Assembly (NCBI RefSeq): GCF_035969385.1
Contig: NZ_JAYKKJ010000002.1
Span: 62,001-126,000, forward strand
Source of the DNA: SELP01 sp035969385
Lineage (GTDB): Bacteria > Pseudomonadota > Alphaproteobacteria > Rhodobacterales > Rhodobacteraceae
DNA: 64,000 nucleotides
Reading direction: 5' to 3'
Of the stretch, positions 1-9,209 are shown one piece after another (position 1 is the stretch's first letter; each line of letters starts with the position of its first letter). The position numbers and the translations under genes are program-made. The notes beneath the pieces were generated by a model, which saw nothing but the letters and a program-made list of their open reading frames with translations, did no database searches and was not told the DNA's origin.

Positions 1-2322
1 TTCACCGTTCTTCGACAGGTCCATGATCACATCCGTCGCCACGTTTGACGTCAGTAGGATCAGCGTGTTCTTGAAGTTGATCGGACGGCCGTTGCCATCT
101 TCCATGATCCCCTTGTCAAAGACCTGGAAGAACAGCTCGTGCACGTCAGGGTGCGCTTTTTCCACCTCATCCAGCAGAACGACGGAATAGGGCTTGCGCC
201 GGACCGCTTCGGTCAGGCGGCCGCCTTCGCCATAGCCCACATAGCCCGGAGGCGCCCCTTTCAGCAGCGAAACGGTATGCGCTTCCTGGAATTCGGACAT
301 GTTGATGGTGATGATATTCGTCTCGCCACCATAAAGCGCCTCTGCCAGGGCAAGGGCCGTTTCCGTCTTGCCGACGCCCGACGGGCCGCACAGCATGAAG
401 ACACCAATCGGCTTGTCGGGGTTGGACAGGCCCGCGCGGCTGGTTTCGATCCGCTTGGCGATCGCGGTCAGGCCGTGGTCCTGCCCGATCACCCGCTCCT
501 TGAGGTGGTCGGCAAGGTTAAGGATGCTTTCCAATTCGTCCTGCATCATCCGGCCGGCGGGGATACCCGTCCAATCCGCAATAATGGTCGCAACAGATTG
601 TGCATCGACATGGGCATAGACCATCCGGTCGTCAGGGCTGCCCTTCTCCAACTCGGCCATCGTGGCCTGCATGTCTTCGCGGGCCTTGGCCGGGTCCAGC
701 TTTTCGGCCAATTCCTCCGCCGCTTCATCACTTGCGGCGTCTTCCTCTTCGGGCCGGGCATCGGGCACTTCGTCCACGTTGCCGCCTTCGGCGACCGCGA
801 TGGATTTGCGGAGTTCCAGAACCTTGTCGACCAGGGCCTTCTCGGCTTCGTACTTGGCCTCCAACTCGGCCAGCTGCGCCTCGGCCTCTGCCTTTTCAGC
901 CTCGGCCTCGGGGATGCGGTCCTCGTTCGTTTCGCCCAGATCACGTTCGGCGATCTTGCCCGCGATCTCGGTCTCGATCGCCGCGATCTTCTGGCGCAGG
1001 TCTTCGATCCGGGCCGGGGTGGACGACTGGCTGACCGCCACCCGCGCACAGGCAGTATCCAAGAGCGACACCGCCTTGTCCGGCAATTGCCGCGCCGGAA
1101 TATAGCGCGCGGACAGGGTCACGGCGGCCACGATCGCCTCGTCCGAGATTCGAACGTTGTGGTGTTCTTCCATCGGCGCAAGGATACCGCGCAGCATGTA
1201 GCAACACTTTTCGATATCCGGCTCGTCCACCTGCACCGGCTGGAACCGCCGGGTCAGCGCCGGGTCTTTTTCAAAGTATTTGGCGTATTCCGACCAGGTC
1301 GTCGCGGCGATCGTCCGCAGCGTCCCCCGCGCAAGCGCGGGCTTCAGCAGGTTGGCGGCATCGCCCGTCCCCTGCGCACCACCCGCACCGATCAGGGTAT
1401 GCGCCTCGTCAATAAACAGGATGATTGGCGTTGGCGAGGATTGAACCTCGTCGATCACCGATTTCAGGCGCTGTTCAAACTCGCCCTTCATCGAGGCACC
1501 CGCCTGCATCGACTGAATGTCCAACTCGTAGAGCTTTGTGCCCTTCAGCTTGGGCGGCACCTCTCCCTTAGCCAGACGCTGCGCGAACCCTTCCACCACG
1601 GCGGTCTTGCCGACCCCGGCCTCGCCCGTCAGGATCGGGTTGTTCTGGCGACGCCGCAAAAGCACGTCGATGATCTGGCGGATCTCGTCATCGCGCCCCT
1701 TGATCGGGTCCATGCTTGCCGCGTTTGCGGTCATGTCCTTGGCAAACCGGCCCAGCGCGGTCGAGGCCCCGGCACGGGCATCCCCATCCGCGGCAGCCCC
1801 GCCGCCGGAGGACAGACCCGACCCGTCCATCGGCCGCATGTCGTCTTCTTCGCTGTCAGCCCAAAGGGTCCGCGCCTCTGCCGACAATTGATCGACTGAA
1901 ATCTTGTCGAACTCCTTGGAACAGCGCAGCACCGCCCGCTTGAGGTTCTGATCGTTCAGAAGGGCGACGAGGACATGGCCGGTCCTGATCTGCGCCTCGC
2001 CAAACAGAAGGGTGGCGTAGGTCCATGCGTGGTTCAGCGCATCCGCCAGCGTTTCCGAAATGCCCGGCGTTTCCGTCACGTTCTTGTCGAGCGCGGCCAT
2101 CGCCTGATCAATGTCCTTGAGCACCCGCCCACGGTCGAGCCCAAGGCCGTTCAGCGTGACGGAGATATCCGCATTCTGGTTGGACACCGCGTTGAACAGG
2201 AAATGGGGAATATCCACATATCGGTTCCGTTCGGTCCGCGCGTGACGCATCCCCTGGATAAAGGCGTCATAGCCGGCCCGGTTCATTTTGCCGGCATATT
2301 TCTCGATGCTGATATCAGTCAT
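1..2322 (-). CDS. clpV: T6SS AAA+ ATPase ClpV/TssH (partial, C-terminus off window)
   Basis: This is the hexameric AAA+ unfoldase that disassembles the contracted TssB/TssC sheath of the type VI secretion system in the cytoplasm. The visible 774 codons start at ATG 2322 and read open to the window edge. They hold a Clp N-domain (about residues 1-150), a first AAA domain with Walker A GEAGVGKT near residue 225 and Walker B IDEAH near 296, a coiled middle region, and a second Walker A GPSGVGKT near 646. An Asp/Glu-rich segment lies at about residues 513-551, between the coiled region and the second AAA domain. The gene is the last visible member of the minus-strand T6SS operon, 45 bp after tssG. 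Its place in that cluster separates it from housekeeping ClpB. Confidence 0.95.
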   Translation of the reverse strand, partial: MTDISIEKYAGKMNRAGYDAFIQGMRHARTERNRYVDIPHFLFNAVSNQNADISVTLNGLGLDRGRVLKDIDQAMAALDKNVTETPGISETLADALNHAWTYATLLFGEAQIRTGHVLVALLNDQNLKRAVLRCSKEFDKISVDQLSAEARTLWADSEEDDMRPMDGSGLSSGGGAAADGDARAGASTALGRFAKDMTANAASMDPIKGRDDEIRQIIDVLLRRRQNNPILTGEAGVGKTAVVEGFAQRLAKGEVPPKLKGTKLYELDIQSMQAGASMKGEFEQRLKSVIDEVQSSPTPIILFIDEAHTLIGAGGAQGTGDAANLLKPALARGTLRTIAATTWSEYAKYFEKDPALTRRFQPVQVDEPDIEKCCYMLRGILAPMEEHHNVRISDEAIVAAVTLSARYIPARQLPDKAVSLLDTACARVAVSQSSTPARIEDLRQKIAAIETEIAGKIAERDLGETNEDRIPEAEAEKAEAEAQLAELEAKYEAEKALVDKVLELRKSIAVAEGGNVDEVPDARPEEEDAASDEAAEELAEKLDPAKAREDMQATMAELEKGSPDDRMVYAHVDAQSVATIIADWTGIPAGRMMQDELESILNLADHLKERVIGQDHGLTAIAKRIETSRAGLSNPDKPIGVFMLCGPSGVGKTETALALAEALYGGETNIITINMSEFQEAHTVSLLKGAPPGYVGYGEGGRLTEAVRRKPYSVVLLDEVEKAHPDVHELFFQVFDKGIMEDGNGRPINFKNTLILLTSNVATDVIMDLSKNGE

Positions 2323-2367
2323 GTCCCTGTGTCCCCCTGAATTCGATTGCTGTTAATATCTTGTGCG

Positions 2368-3843
2368 TCATGCCGCCTGCGCCTTTTCCCCCGCGTCAGC
2401 ATGGTGTTCGAGGTCCAGACGATAGTTTGTCCCCTGAACCAGCGCGTCGCTGCCCCCCGGCGGGGCAACGCATGCCATCCAACCCAGCTGCGCCGAGGTT
2501 CCAAGCTGGGCAGGCTCGACCTGTGACTGTGGCAGCCAGACGGCCACGTCCACCTCGAACGCAACACCCAGATACCCCAGCACGATCATTTCCAGATGGG
2601 CGTGATCCGGGCCGCCCGGCAGAAACCGGCGATAGGCGCCAAGTGTCCGGGTTCGGACATGCAGCCGGATCTTCTCGCCAATGGACTGAATGCGGCTGCC
2701 CAAATGGATGTCTTGCCCAAGCGTCGATCCCTGGGCTCCAAGCCGGGCCAGCCCGTCCGGTTCGAACTCCATCCAGCCGGGCACCATCTCTTCGACCCGA
2801 ATGTCGGTATTAAGTAGCTTTTCAAGCATTTGCCGCAGCCGCGTCGGGCTCTTGACCCGACCGACGGACAGGCCGCTGTAGCCCAATCGCAGGGTATCGG
2901 GGAATAGTGCCTGTCCCCGGAACGCAGGCGTTCCAAGGCCCGCGAAAGACAAGAGGTATTTCTGGAACCTGTCATCATCGGGATGGTCGAATTGGGTGAT
3001 GCTGCGGACATCGGCCCAGGCACGGTAGAACAGCTGCAGAAACCGGGTGGCGAAGATATCGGTAAACTCAACAAAGGCGCGGTCGCCCGTTTCTGTCCAG
3101 CGAAAGACCTCTTCGGTTGTATTCAGCGGCAGCGCGCCGAAGGGTCCAAAAAACCCAAGAAACCGGGGGCGGACCACGGGTGGGGATTTGGACACATCCA
3201 CAGCGCTAAGGTCACTGTCCGGGAAGGCAAGGAACGGGTCCTGTCCCAGCCGGGCGATCTCTTCACGTGTGCGCCGGCTTCGTCCGATGCGTGGTTTGCC
3301 ATCCGCTCCCCGTTCTAGCACCCGCAACAGAGACAAGTATCCATAAGCCGCGACATCGTCCGGGTTTTCTGCCGAAGCTGTCGCAGACGCCGGGGGCGGG
3401 CCTTCGGATCGTTCGGCTATCTGCTCTGCCGGGTGATCATCGGGCGACCCTTCGAACGGCGAGGCCGGGGCGATATCTTCCGCGATGTCGGGATCAGCGA
3501 TCGTTTCGGGTTCTTCTTCGGGAACAGGAACCTCGTCTATGACCGGTTCTGGCGCGGTCGGGCCTTCGTCCTCCTCCAGGGTATCCAGATTGCCCCACGG
3601 GTCATCCTCGTCGTCGGTCGCCTCCGCGGCCTCTTCCTCGGTCAATTCGGCGGCAGTGACGAGGTCCTCCTCGACGGGCGGGTCGTCCGGTTCCTCAACG
3701 GCTGCGGGTTCTGCAAAGTCAGCGGCCTTCGGCGCCGACACGACTGGAAGCGGCATCATCACCGTCCGGTCATTATCCTCTTCGGGCGGAATGTCATCAT
3801 CGCCGATCATAGGAGCGGACCCGTTCCCGACCGTGGCGGCCAT
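2368..3843 (-). CDS. tssG: T6SS baseplate protein TssG with acidic N-terminal extension
   Basis: TssG (ImpH/VasB family) is a cytoplasmic wedge component of the T6SS baseplate and pairs with TssF. The family core starts near residue 167 (YGYLSLLRVLE) and continues through the QDPFLAFP and GFFGPFGALPL motifs to the end. Ahead of it lie about 165 residues very rich in Asp, Glu, Pro and Ala, which are not part of the usual family (typically about 330-350 aa, here 491). I chose ATG 3843 because GGGGCG lies upstream. An in-frame ATG at 3882 would add 13 residues. The start overlaps the end of tssF by 37 bp, consistent with translational coupling. Confidence 0.9.
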   Translation of the reverse strand: MAATVGNGSAPMIGDDDIPPEEDNDRTVMMPLPVVSAPKAADFAEPAAVEEPDDPPVEEDLVTAAELTEEEAAEATDDEDDPWGNLDTLEEDEGPTAPEPVIDEVPVPEEEPETIADPDIAEDIAPASPFEGSPDDHPAEQIAERSEGPPPASATASAENPDDVAAYGYLSLLRVLERGADGKPRIGRSRRTREEIARLGQDPFLAFPDSDLSAVDVSKSPPVVRPRFLGFFGPFGALPLNTTEEVFRWTETGDRAFVEFTDIFATRFLQLFYRAWADVRSITQFDHPDDDRFQKYLLSFAGLGTPAFRGQALFPDTLRLGYSGLSVGRVKSPTRLRQMLEKLLNTDIRVEEMVPGWMEFEPDGLARLGAQGSTLGQDIHLGSRIQSIGEKIRLHVRTRTLGAYRRFLPGGPDHAHLEMIVLGYLGVAFEVDVAVWLPQSQVEPAQLGTSAQLGWMACVAPPGGSDALVQGTNYRLDLEHHADAGEKAQAA

Positions 3844-5735
3844 GTCTTGATCACGCCCCGTTGAATCGAGGCAACAACGCATTGGGTAAAGGAGTTCACC
3901 GCCGCGTACTCGGCAAGAAACCTGTCGAGGATCGCGCCCATCAGGATCACGCCCGACCCTTCGAATTCGTCCTCGTCAAATGTCAGCTTGATCTCCAGCC
4001 CTCGGGCGGGGTGAAACCCGTCTTCGCGCCTGATCGTGCGGACAACGGGCCGCGTATCTACCGTCTTCAGACCTTCAATCTGGGCTTCGGTGATGCTGTC
4101 GGACAGGTTGGCGAACAGAGACAGAAGTTCGCGCATGGGGGCCGCGCCCGCGCCGCGCCTATCGTTCAGTATGCCGTGGAAACTGAGTGACAGGAAACTG
4201 ATCAACCGCCAGTGACTGTCCCCATCGGCCGCGCGGTGGCCGCTGCGATGATCTACGTCCAGAAGCGATTCGCGAGGCGGAGTCGGTCCGGCCACACAAG
4301 ACAGGGTCACCGTCTGATCCTCGCAAAGGTAGAATTCGTCTTTCGCCTGCGCGATGGGAAGATACTCGGTCAGGTGCCGGTTTGTGCACAGGGTCTTGAT
4401 TTGTAACCGCTGGGCAGGTTCCGCCTCCGGTGGCTCATAAACGGAAATATAGGTTTCAGTCCCCCGATACCGATACCGCGATGCGCCGAACCTGCGCTCC
4501 TTCGCCGTCAAACGGCGGCCCTTCTGCCGCGAGGTATAGTAAAGGGTCTGCCGGGGGTCGCGCCCGTCTGGTGGCAGCCCATAGAGTGGATAGACCTTTT
4601 CCTTGTTCTGGTGCCCGGCGTAATGCGCCACCACATCGGTAATCTGATACACCTCGTAGTGGGTGACCGGGCTGCTGTCCGGCGTGACGACATATTCCGT
4701 AAACTTCTTGTCCAAACGAACAGAGTTGGAACTTTCGGCGAAGAGATTGACCGCGGGTACGCAGTAGAGTCCCAGGTGTTCCGCCTCGAGCCGGGCGGCA
4801 AGGTTCGGATTGGATGAGTCGAATTCGAGGATCAGCTGCATCTTTCCAGACTTGATCCGGCGTAGGGCCTGCTTCAGCCCTGTCAGCCGCAGGCCAAGGA
4901 ACTTGCGTGGAAAGACAAAGGCATCCCGCAAGAGCGAGAAACCTTCGAACAGAACGCCATTATGCGGCAACAGCGGCCCCTGTTCGTCAAACCCGACCTG
5001 TTCGATTGCCTTGGGTGATAAGCGCAAGAAGACCGGATCGCCGTTCTTGTCTTCATACCGCAGCGAGGCGCGGGTCAGCCCAGCATGGACCTGTTCATAA
5101 AGCGGCACTGCTTCAGCCAATGGACCAATGAAATGGATCGGCAGGTCTTCGACATCCACTTCGGACAGGGGCTGGTCCGGCGCGGGCTTGCCCGAGGTGC
5201 CGATGCGTGACAGCTCTATCTCAAGCCCCGCTTTGGTGCCGGGGGCAACATCCTGGCCCAGCGCGCCGATGGTGCCTGCACCCTGATGATATTTCAGCCG
5301 GGTGATTGCCAGCGGCCACATCACCAGATTTCCCGCAAGACGGAACCGGCAAGATACACGCTTGTCCGCGTCGGTGAACCGCGCGTCCATGTATTCGCCT
5401 TCGGCGAAGCGCACCCCATTCACTATGTCGCTGTCGCCGAACGGCGGGTTGGCCTGAACCAGCATCGCGCTCGGCGTGGGACGCAAAGCATCGGGAAAAA
5501 TCTGATCAAGGAGCTCGTGGGTGAAGGTCCGAAACTCTTCATCCATCTTCAACTGAACGCGGGCGGCAAGGAAGGCGGACCCCTCAAGAAGGCCAGCAAT
5601 GGCCGGGTCCAGGTTTTCTTCCATCAGCCCGCCCAGCCGGTCGGCAAGGCCCGGATAGTCGGCGGCAAATTCGGTCGACCGTTCCTTCAGGATCGCGAGC
5701 TCGCGGTTATATGCGTCGCGGAATGCCTTTTTCAC
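3807..5735 (-). CDS. tssF: T6SS baseplate protein TssF
   Basis: TssF (ImpG/VasA family) is a wedge subunit of the T6SS baseplate, forming a complex with TssG. The 642-aa protein has the family's usual length and a typical N-terminus (FRDAYNRELAILKE, then FAADYPGLADRLGG), followed by the conserved EGSAFLAARVQLKMDEEF and PSAMLVQ segments. The start overlaps the tssE stop by four bases and the end overlaps tssG, so the three genes are tightly coupled in one operon. Nothing in the sequence looks truncated. Confidence 0.96.
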   Translation of the reverse strand: MKKAFRDAYNRELAILKERSTEFAADYPGLADRLGGLMEENLDPAIAGLLEGSAFLAARVQLKMDEEFRTFTHELLDQIFPDALRPTPSAMLVQANPPFGDSDIVNGVRFAEGEYMDARFTDADKRVSCRFRLAGNLVMWPLAITRLKYHQGAGTIGALGQDVAPGTKAGLEIELSRIGTSGKPAPDQPLSEVDVEDLPIHFIGPLAEAVPLYEQVHAGLTRASLRYEDKNGDPVFLRLSPKAIEQVGFDEQGPLLPHNGVLFEGFSLLRDAFVFPRKFLGLRLTGLKQALRRIKSGKMQLILEFDSSNPNLAARLEAEHLGLYCVPAVNLFAESSNSVRLDKKFTEYVVTPDSSPVTHYEVYQITDVVAHYAGHQNKEKVYPLYGLPPDGRDPRQTLYYTSRQKGRRLTAKERRFGASRYRYRGTETYISVYEPPEAEPAQRLQIKTLCTNRHLTEYLPIAQAKDEFYLCEDQTVTLSCVAGPTPPRESLLDVDHRSGHRAADGDSHWRLISFLSLSFHGILNDRRGAGAAPMRELLSLFANLSDSITEAQIEGLKTVDTRPVVRTIRREDGFHPARGLEIKLTFDEDEFEGSGVILMGAILDRFLAEYAAVNSFTQCVVASIQRGVIKTWPPRSGTGPLL

Positions 5736-6325
5736 GATTGGACCCTCAGTGCCGACATATGCAGTTTGCCTGCCCCCAGATCGACTTCGGCATCAAAGTC
5801 GATCGGAACATCGACAGGGTCGCCCATCAATTCGGCGGTGACGCTGATCGAGAGACGATGCCGGTTTCCGCCGGCGCGCTCCGATACCTTTACATCAAGG
5901 CTTTCGGGGATGATCCGGGGTTCATGATCCAGCAAGGATTCGCGGATCGACTTGACGACCGAGCTGCTGTTGAGATCCTGCGCCGTCACATCCGACAGGT
6001 CGCGAAACCCGTAGTTCAGCACCGAATGCATGACATGCGGGGCGTCTTCCAGAGATACCGCGGAATCAAGCCGGATCGTGTTCATCAACGCGTTGAGATC
6101 GGCCTGAAGATGCCGCTTGAGCGAATCCTCGTCCATGCCTTCCCGGCGTTGCTTGCTGCGTTGGGTGATTTCCGTTTCACCATCTTCGGTGCGGGCACGG
6201 GCAACCCGGGCATCATGTTCGTAATGCGCCGAACGGAAGATATGCATCACTGACACCTTCGACCGTTCGCCGCGTTGCCAGCTGCGTTTGCCGCCTTGGT
6301 CCGAACTGCCACTTCTGGTTGCCAT
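5732..6325 (-). CDS. tssE: T6SS gp25-like baseplate protein TssE
   Basis: TssE resembles phage T4 gp25 and helps nucleate the sheath on the T6SS baseplate. The C-terminal two thirds carry the gp25-like fold, with the hallmark segments VLNYGFRDLSD and SIRESLLDHEPRIIPESLDV. The first 26 residues are basic and Ser/Gly-rich, and I do not recognise them. An in-frame ATG at 6247 (MHIFRSAHY) is an alternative start. The start at 6325 has only a weak GGGGCGG ribosome-binding site. The gene overlaps tssF by four bases and is separated from hcp by 181 bp without a recognisable gene. Confidence 0.9.
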   Translation of the reverse strand: MATRSGSSDQGGKRSWQRGERSKVSVMHIFRSAHYEHDARVARARTEDGETEITQRSKQRREGMDEDSLKRHLQADLNALMNTIRLDSAVSLEDAPHVMHSVLNYGFRDLSDVTAQDLNSSSVVKSIRESLLDHEPRIIPESLDVKVSERAGGNRHRLSISVTAELMGDPVDVPIDFDAEVDLGAGKLHMSALRVQS

Positions 6326-6506
6326 CTGGGTGTCGCCGCCCCGGTTCAGGAGAGAGTCTGGCCGACACCACTTTTCCGGTGTTCGAGCCTGGTCGCACCC
6401 GGTTCAAAGGGAAAAGGCAAAGGCCGGACAAACCCGCCGTCAAACTTGAATGGTATGGCAGGGCATCGCCAAGGGACGCCCCGCCAAAATCGTTGTCGCG
6501 GTCCGA

Positions 6507-6998
6507 TCAGACGGCGACGTTCTTCTGGATATCCCAGCCGGCGGTGCTTTCCGGACCAGCCGATCCATCCATTTCCTGCTTGGTGTAGGTCACTTCGAAC
6601 TTGGCGAAGTTGATCGAGATGGATTCGGAGATCCGGTCCAGCCCATCCTGCGACCCCTGCGTCTGGTAGGAGGTGATGATCAGATCGGTCAGGACCATCT
6701 TCCAGTAGACAACAGGCGCATCGCCACCGGCCTTCATCACGATCAGTTCGGCGGTCGGGATGTGCTTGCCGTTGCAGACATGCTTGATCAGGTCGTGGGT
6801 CGAGGCATCGACGAACTTGGTAACGTTCAGATCCTGAACAGAAACCTTGCCGCCGCCACCGCCCATACCTTCGTGGGTGGTGCCGGATTGGGTCGCGCCC
6901 CAGCTCCAGGCGTGGATCTGGATCCAGTCCTCGTATCCGTCGATGGGCGATTCACCTTTGATTTCATCACCCAGTTTGAGAACAATATTGTCGGCCAT
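6507..6998 (-). CDS. hcp: T6SS tube protein Hcp/TssD
   Basis: Hcp forms the hexameric-ring inner tube of the T6SS and is itself secreted. The 163-residue protein has the normal length and family features: MADNIVLKLGDEIKGES at the start, IQIHAWSWGATQSG, and a C-terminal beta-rich region ending in WDIQKNVAV. ATG 6998 was chosen over an upstream in-frame start because AGGAG lies at good spacing before it. A glycine run (GMGGGGG) sits in the loop where Hcp proteins vary. The gene follows tssC by 64 bp in the same operon. Confidence 0.96.
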   Translation of the reverse strand: MADNIVLKLGDEIKGESPIDGYEDWIQIHAWSWGATQSGTTHEGMGGGGGKVSVQDLNVTKFVDASTHDLIKHVCNGKHIPTAELIVMKAGGDAPVVYWKMVLTDLIITSYQTQGSQDGLDRISESISINFAKFEVTYTKQEMDGSAGPESTAGWDIQKNVAV

Positions 6999-7062
6999 TC
7001 CTAATACTCCTTTCAAAACCGCCTCTAACAACTATGGCGGGAATTTTCGCTAGCTCAAATGG

Positions 7063-8556
7063 TTATTTGCCCTGCGGTAGTTTGGACACCAGGCTCATCC
7101 CGATATCCATGCCTTCAAGCTGGAAGTGCGGCTTGAGGAAGAACTTGCCCATGTAGTAGCCGGGGTTCAGCTCGTCCTCGATCACCTCGACCTTTGCGGC
7201 TGCAAGCGGCTTCTTGGCCTTCTCCAGCTCCGTTGCCGACTCCGGGTTGCCGGTAACATACTTGTTGATCCACGCCTGCAACTGCTTTTGCAGCTGCGAC
7301 TTGTCCGGCGTTTCACCAATCTTGTCGCGCACCATGACCTTCAGGTAGTGGCTGAAGCGGGACACGGCGAACATGTAGGGAATGCGCGACGACATATTGT
7401 CGGATGCGGTCGCGGCATCATCCACGTACTTCTTCGGCCGGTACAGCGATTGCGCCCCGATAAAGGCCGCCTTGTCAGTGTGCTGCCGGTGGATCAGGCC
7501 GATCAGGCCCGCCTTGGACAGCTCCCCTTCGCGACGGTCAGTGATGGAAACCTCGGTCGGGCACTTGAGGTCCTTAGACCCGTCGCCGGTATCGAACACA
7601 TGGGTCGGCAGGTTCTGAACTTCGCCGCCGGACTTCACACCGCGAATGCGGACAGTCCAACCATGTTCCTTGAACGCGCGGTTGATGTTCACGGCCATCG
7701 CATGGGCCGAGTTCATCCAGGCGTATTTCGCACCACCATGGCCGTCGGTTTCTTCGACGAAGTTGAACTCCTCGACCACCGAATTGGAGTTGGGGCCATA
7801 GGGTTCGCGGGCCAGAACACGCGGCAAGGTCAGCGCAAGGAAACGGGCGTTTTCGCTGTCGCGAAGGCTGTTCCACTGAGCATATTCCGGAGTCTCGAAG
7901 ATCTCGGACAGGTCCGGCGGCGTCGCGATTTCGTTCCAGCTGTCCAGACCGATCAACTGCGGAGCAGCGGCGGAGATGAACGGACATAGCGCAGATTCCG
8001 CAATCTTGCTGATCGAGTTGAGCAGGTTCACGTCGGCACTGGAATGATCGAACTGGTAGTCGCCGATCAGGCAACCGAACGGCTTGCCGCCCAACGTCCC
8101 AAGGTTCTGTTCATAGACCATGTCATGCAGCGGTGACTTGTCCCACTTGGCCCCCGGATAGCGGCGCATCATCGCCTGCATTTCCGACTTCGAGGCGTTC
8201 AGAACCTTCACCCGCAGCGACGCATCCGTTTCGGAATTGTTCAGCGTATAGGCCAACCCGCGCCACGACGATTCGATCTTCTGGAATTCCTCATGGTGGA
8301 GGATTTCGTTCATCTGCGCGGTCAGCTTTTCATCAAGCTTGGCCAGCATCGCATCAATGGTGTCGATCACGTCGTCCGCTACGACGGACTGATCGCCCAT
8401 CGCCTCGCGGACAAGCGCGACGACCGCGTTGTCGACTTCCTTGGCCGCGACTTCGGTGCGCGGCTTGATTGTCTGTTTCAGGATGTCAGAGAATTCAGAA
8501 AGTTCGTCGAGCGCTTCGCCTGCGGCTGCGCCTTCCTGTTGTGCTTCAGTTGCCAT
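7063..8556 (-). CDS. tssC: T6SS contractile sheath large subunit TssC
   Basis: TssC (VipB/ImpC) makes the contractile T6SS sheath together with TssB, in the cytoplasm. The 497-aa length and the conserved stretches fit the family: HHEEFQKIESSWRGLAYTLNNSE, then KPFGCLIGDYQFDHSSADV, LPRVLAREPYG, and the C-terminal YYMGKFFLKPHFQLEGMDIGMSLVSKLP. An AAGGGA ribosome-binding site precedes ATG 8556, and tssB ends 36 bp upstream. The gene is complete and intact. Confidence 0.97.
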   Translation of the reverse strand: MATEAQQEGAAAGEALDELSEFSDILKQTIKPRTEVAAKEVDNAVVALVREAMGDQSVVADDVIDTIDAMLAKLDEKLTAQMNEILHHEEFQKIESSWRGLAYTLNNSETDASLRVKVLNASKSEMQAMMRRYPGAKWDKSPLHDMVYEQNLGTLGGKPFGCLIGDYQFDHSSADVNLLNSISKIAESALCPFISAAAPQLIGLDSWNEIATPPDLSEIFETPEYAQWNSLRDSENARFLALTLPRVLAREPYGPNSNSVVEEFNFVEETDGHGGAKYAWMNSAHAMAVNINRAFKEHGWTVRIRGVKSGGEVQNLPTHVFDTGDGSKDLKCPTEVSITDRREGELSKAGLIGLIHRQHTDKAAFIGAQSLYRPKKYVDDAATASDNMSSRIPYMFAVSRFSHYLKVMVRDKIGETPDKSQLQKQLQAWINKYVTGNPESATELEKAKKPLAAAKVEVIEDELNPGYYMGKFFLKPHFQLEGMDIGMSLVSKLPQGK

Positions 8557-8592
8557 GTGTCAAATCCCTTCTTGCGAATACCGGTTTGGAAC

Positions 8593-9117
8593 CTAGTCTT
8601 CGCCATCCCCATCATCTTCGTCCTTCACCCGTTCGGCCAGCGCGGCCATCAACTCGGGATCGGCAAGCAGTTTCTTGATATGCTCCTGCGCCTTCGGCTT
8701 TGCCGCCATGTAGCGCTGAAGGTTCGCAAGATGTTTGCGGGCCTCCAGAAGCTTGTTGAGCGCCGGAACCTGTTCGGCAATCTTGGCCGGTTCGAAATCA
8801 TCCATCGAGTTGAACTGGAGGTTCACACCGATCTTGTCCTCGGAATTCGGGTCAAGCTTGTTCTGGGTCATGAACGTCACGCCCGGCTTGATTGATTCCA
8901 TGTATTCGTCGAGCGTGTCCTTGGTCACGTCGGCAAAAGTGCGATCTTCGACCGCCGGTTTTTCGACACCGGGGTTGTTGCCCGAAAGATCCGACAGCAC
9001 ACCCATGACCATGGGCAGCTCGACCATCTTTTCGCTGTCATAGGGATCCTGATAGGAAATCTGGACCCGCGGAGGTCTGTTGCGCTTAATGAAGCCGGAA
9101 CCAGTATCTGAAGCCAT
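8593..9117 (-). CDS. tssB: T6SS contractile sheath small subunit TssB
   Basis: TssB (VipA/ImpB) interlocks with TssC to form the sheath. The 174-aa protein has the usual N-terminal signature, PPRVQISYQD followed by VELPMVMGVLSDLSGNN. It then has the DDFEPAKIAEQVPALNKLLEARKHLANL helix region and an acidic tail (DEDDGDGED). GGAGAG lies just before ATG 9117. It sits between tssA and tssC, the standard position. Confidence 0.97.
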   Translation of the reverse strand: MASDTGSGFIKRNRPPRVQISYQDPYDSEKMVELPMVMGVLSDLSGNNPGVEKPAVEDRTFADVTKDTLDEYMESIKPGVTFMTQNKLDPNSEDKIGVNLQFNSMDDFEPAKIAEQVPALNKLLEARKHLANLQRYMAAKPKAQEHIKKLLADPELMAALAERVKDEDDGDGED

Positions 9118-9209
9118 TTTTCTCTCCGAAATTTTCTTTGATTGAACGCCTTGTCAGGGGTGTGAGTCAACGGCTTTGCCGGGTCTACCCTTCCTGGCGG
9201 TTTGAACAC

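Noticed and set aside
139..1899. Long plus-strand open frame opposite clpV
   Set aside because: It lies entirely antisense to an unmistakable ClpV and has no recognisable motifs. Long antisense frames are expected in high-GC genes.
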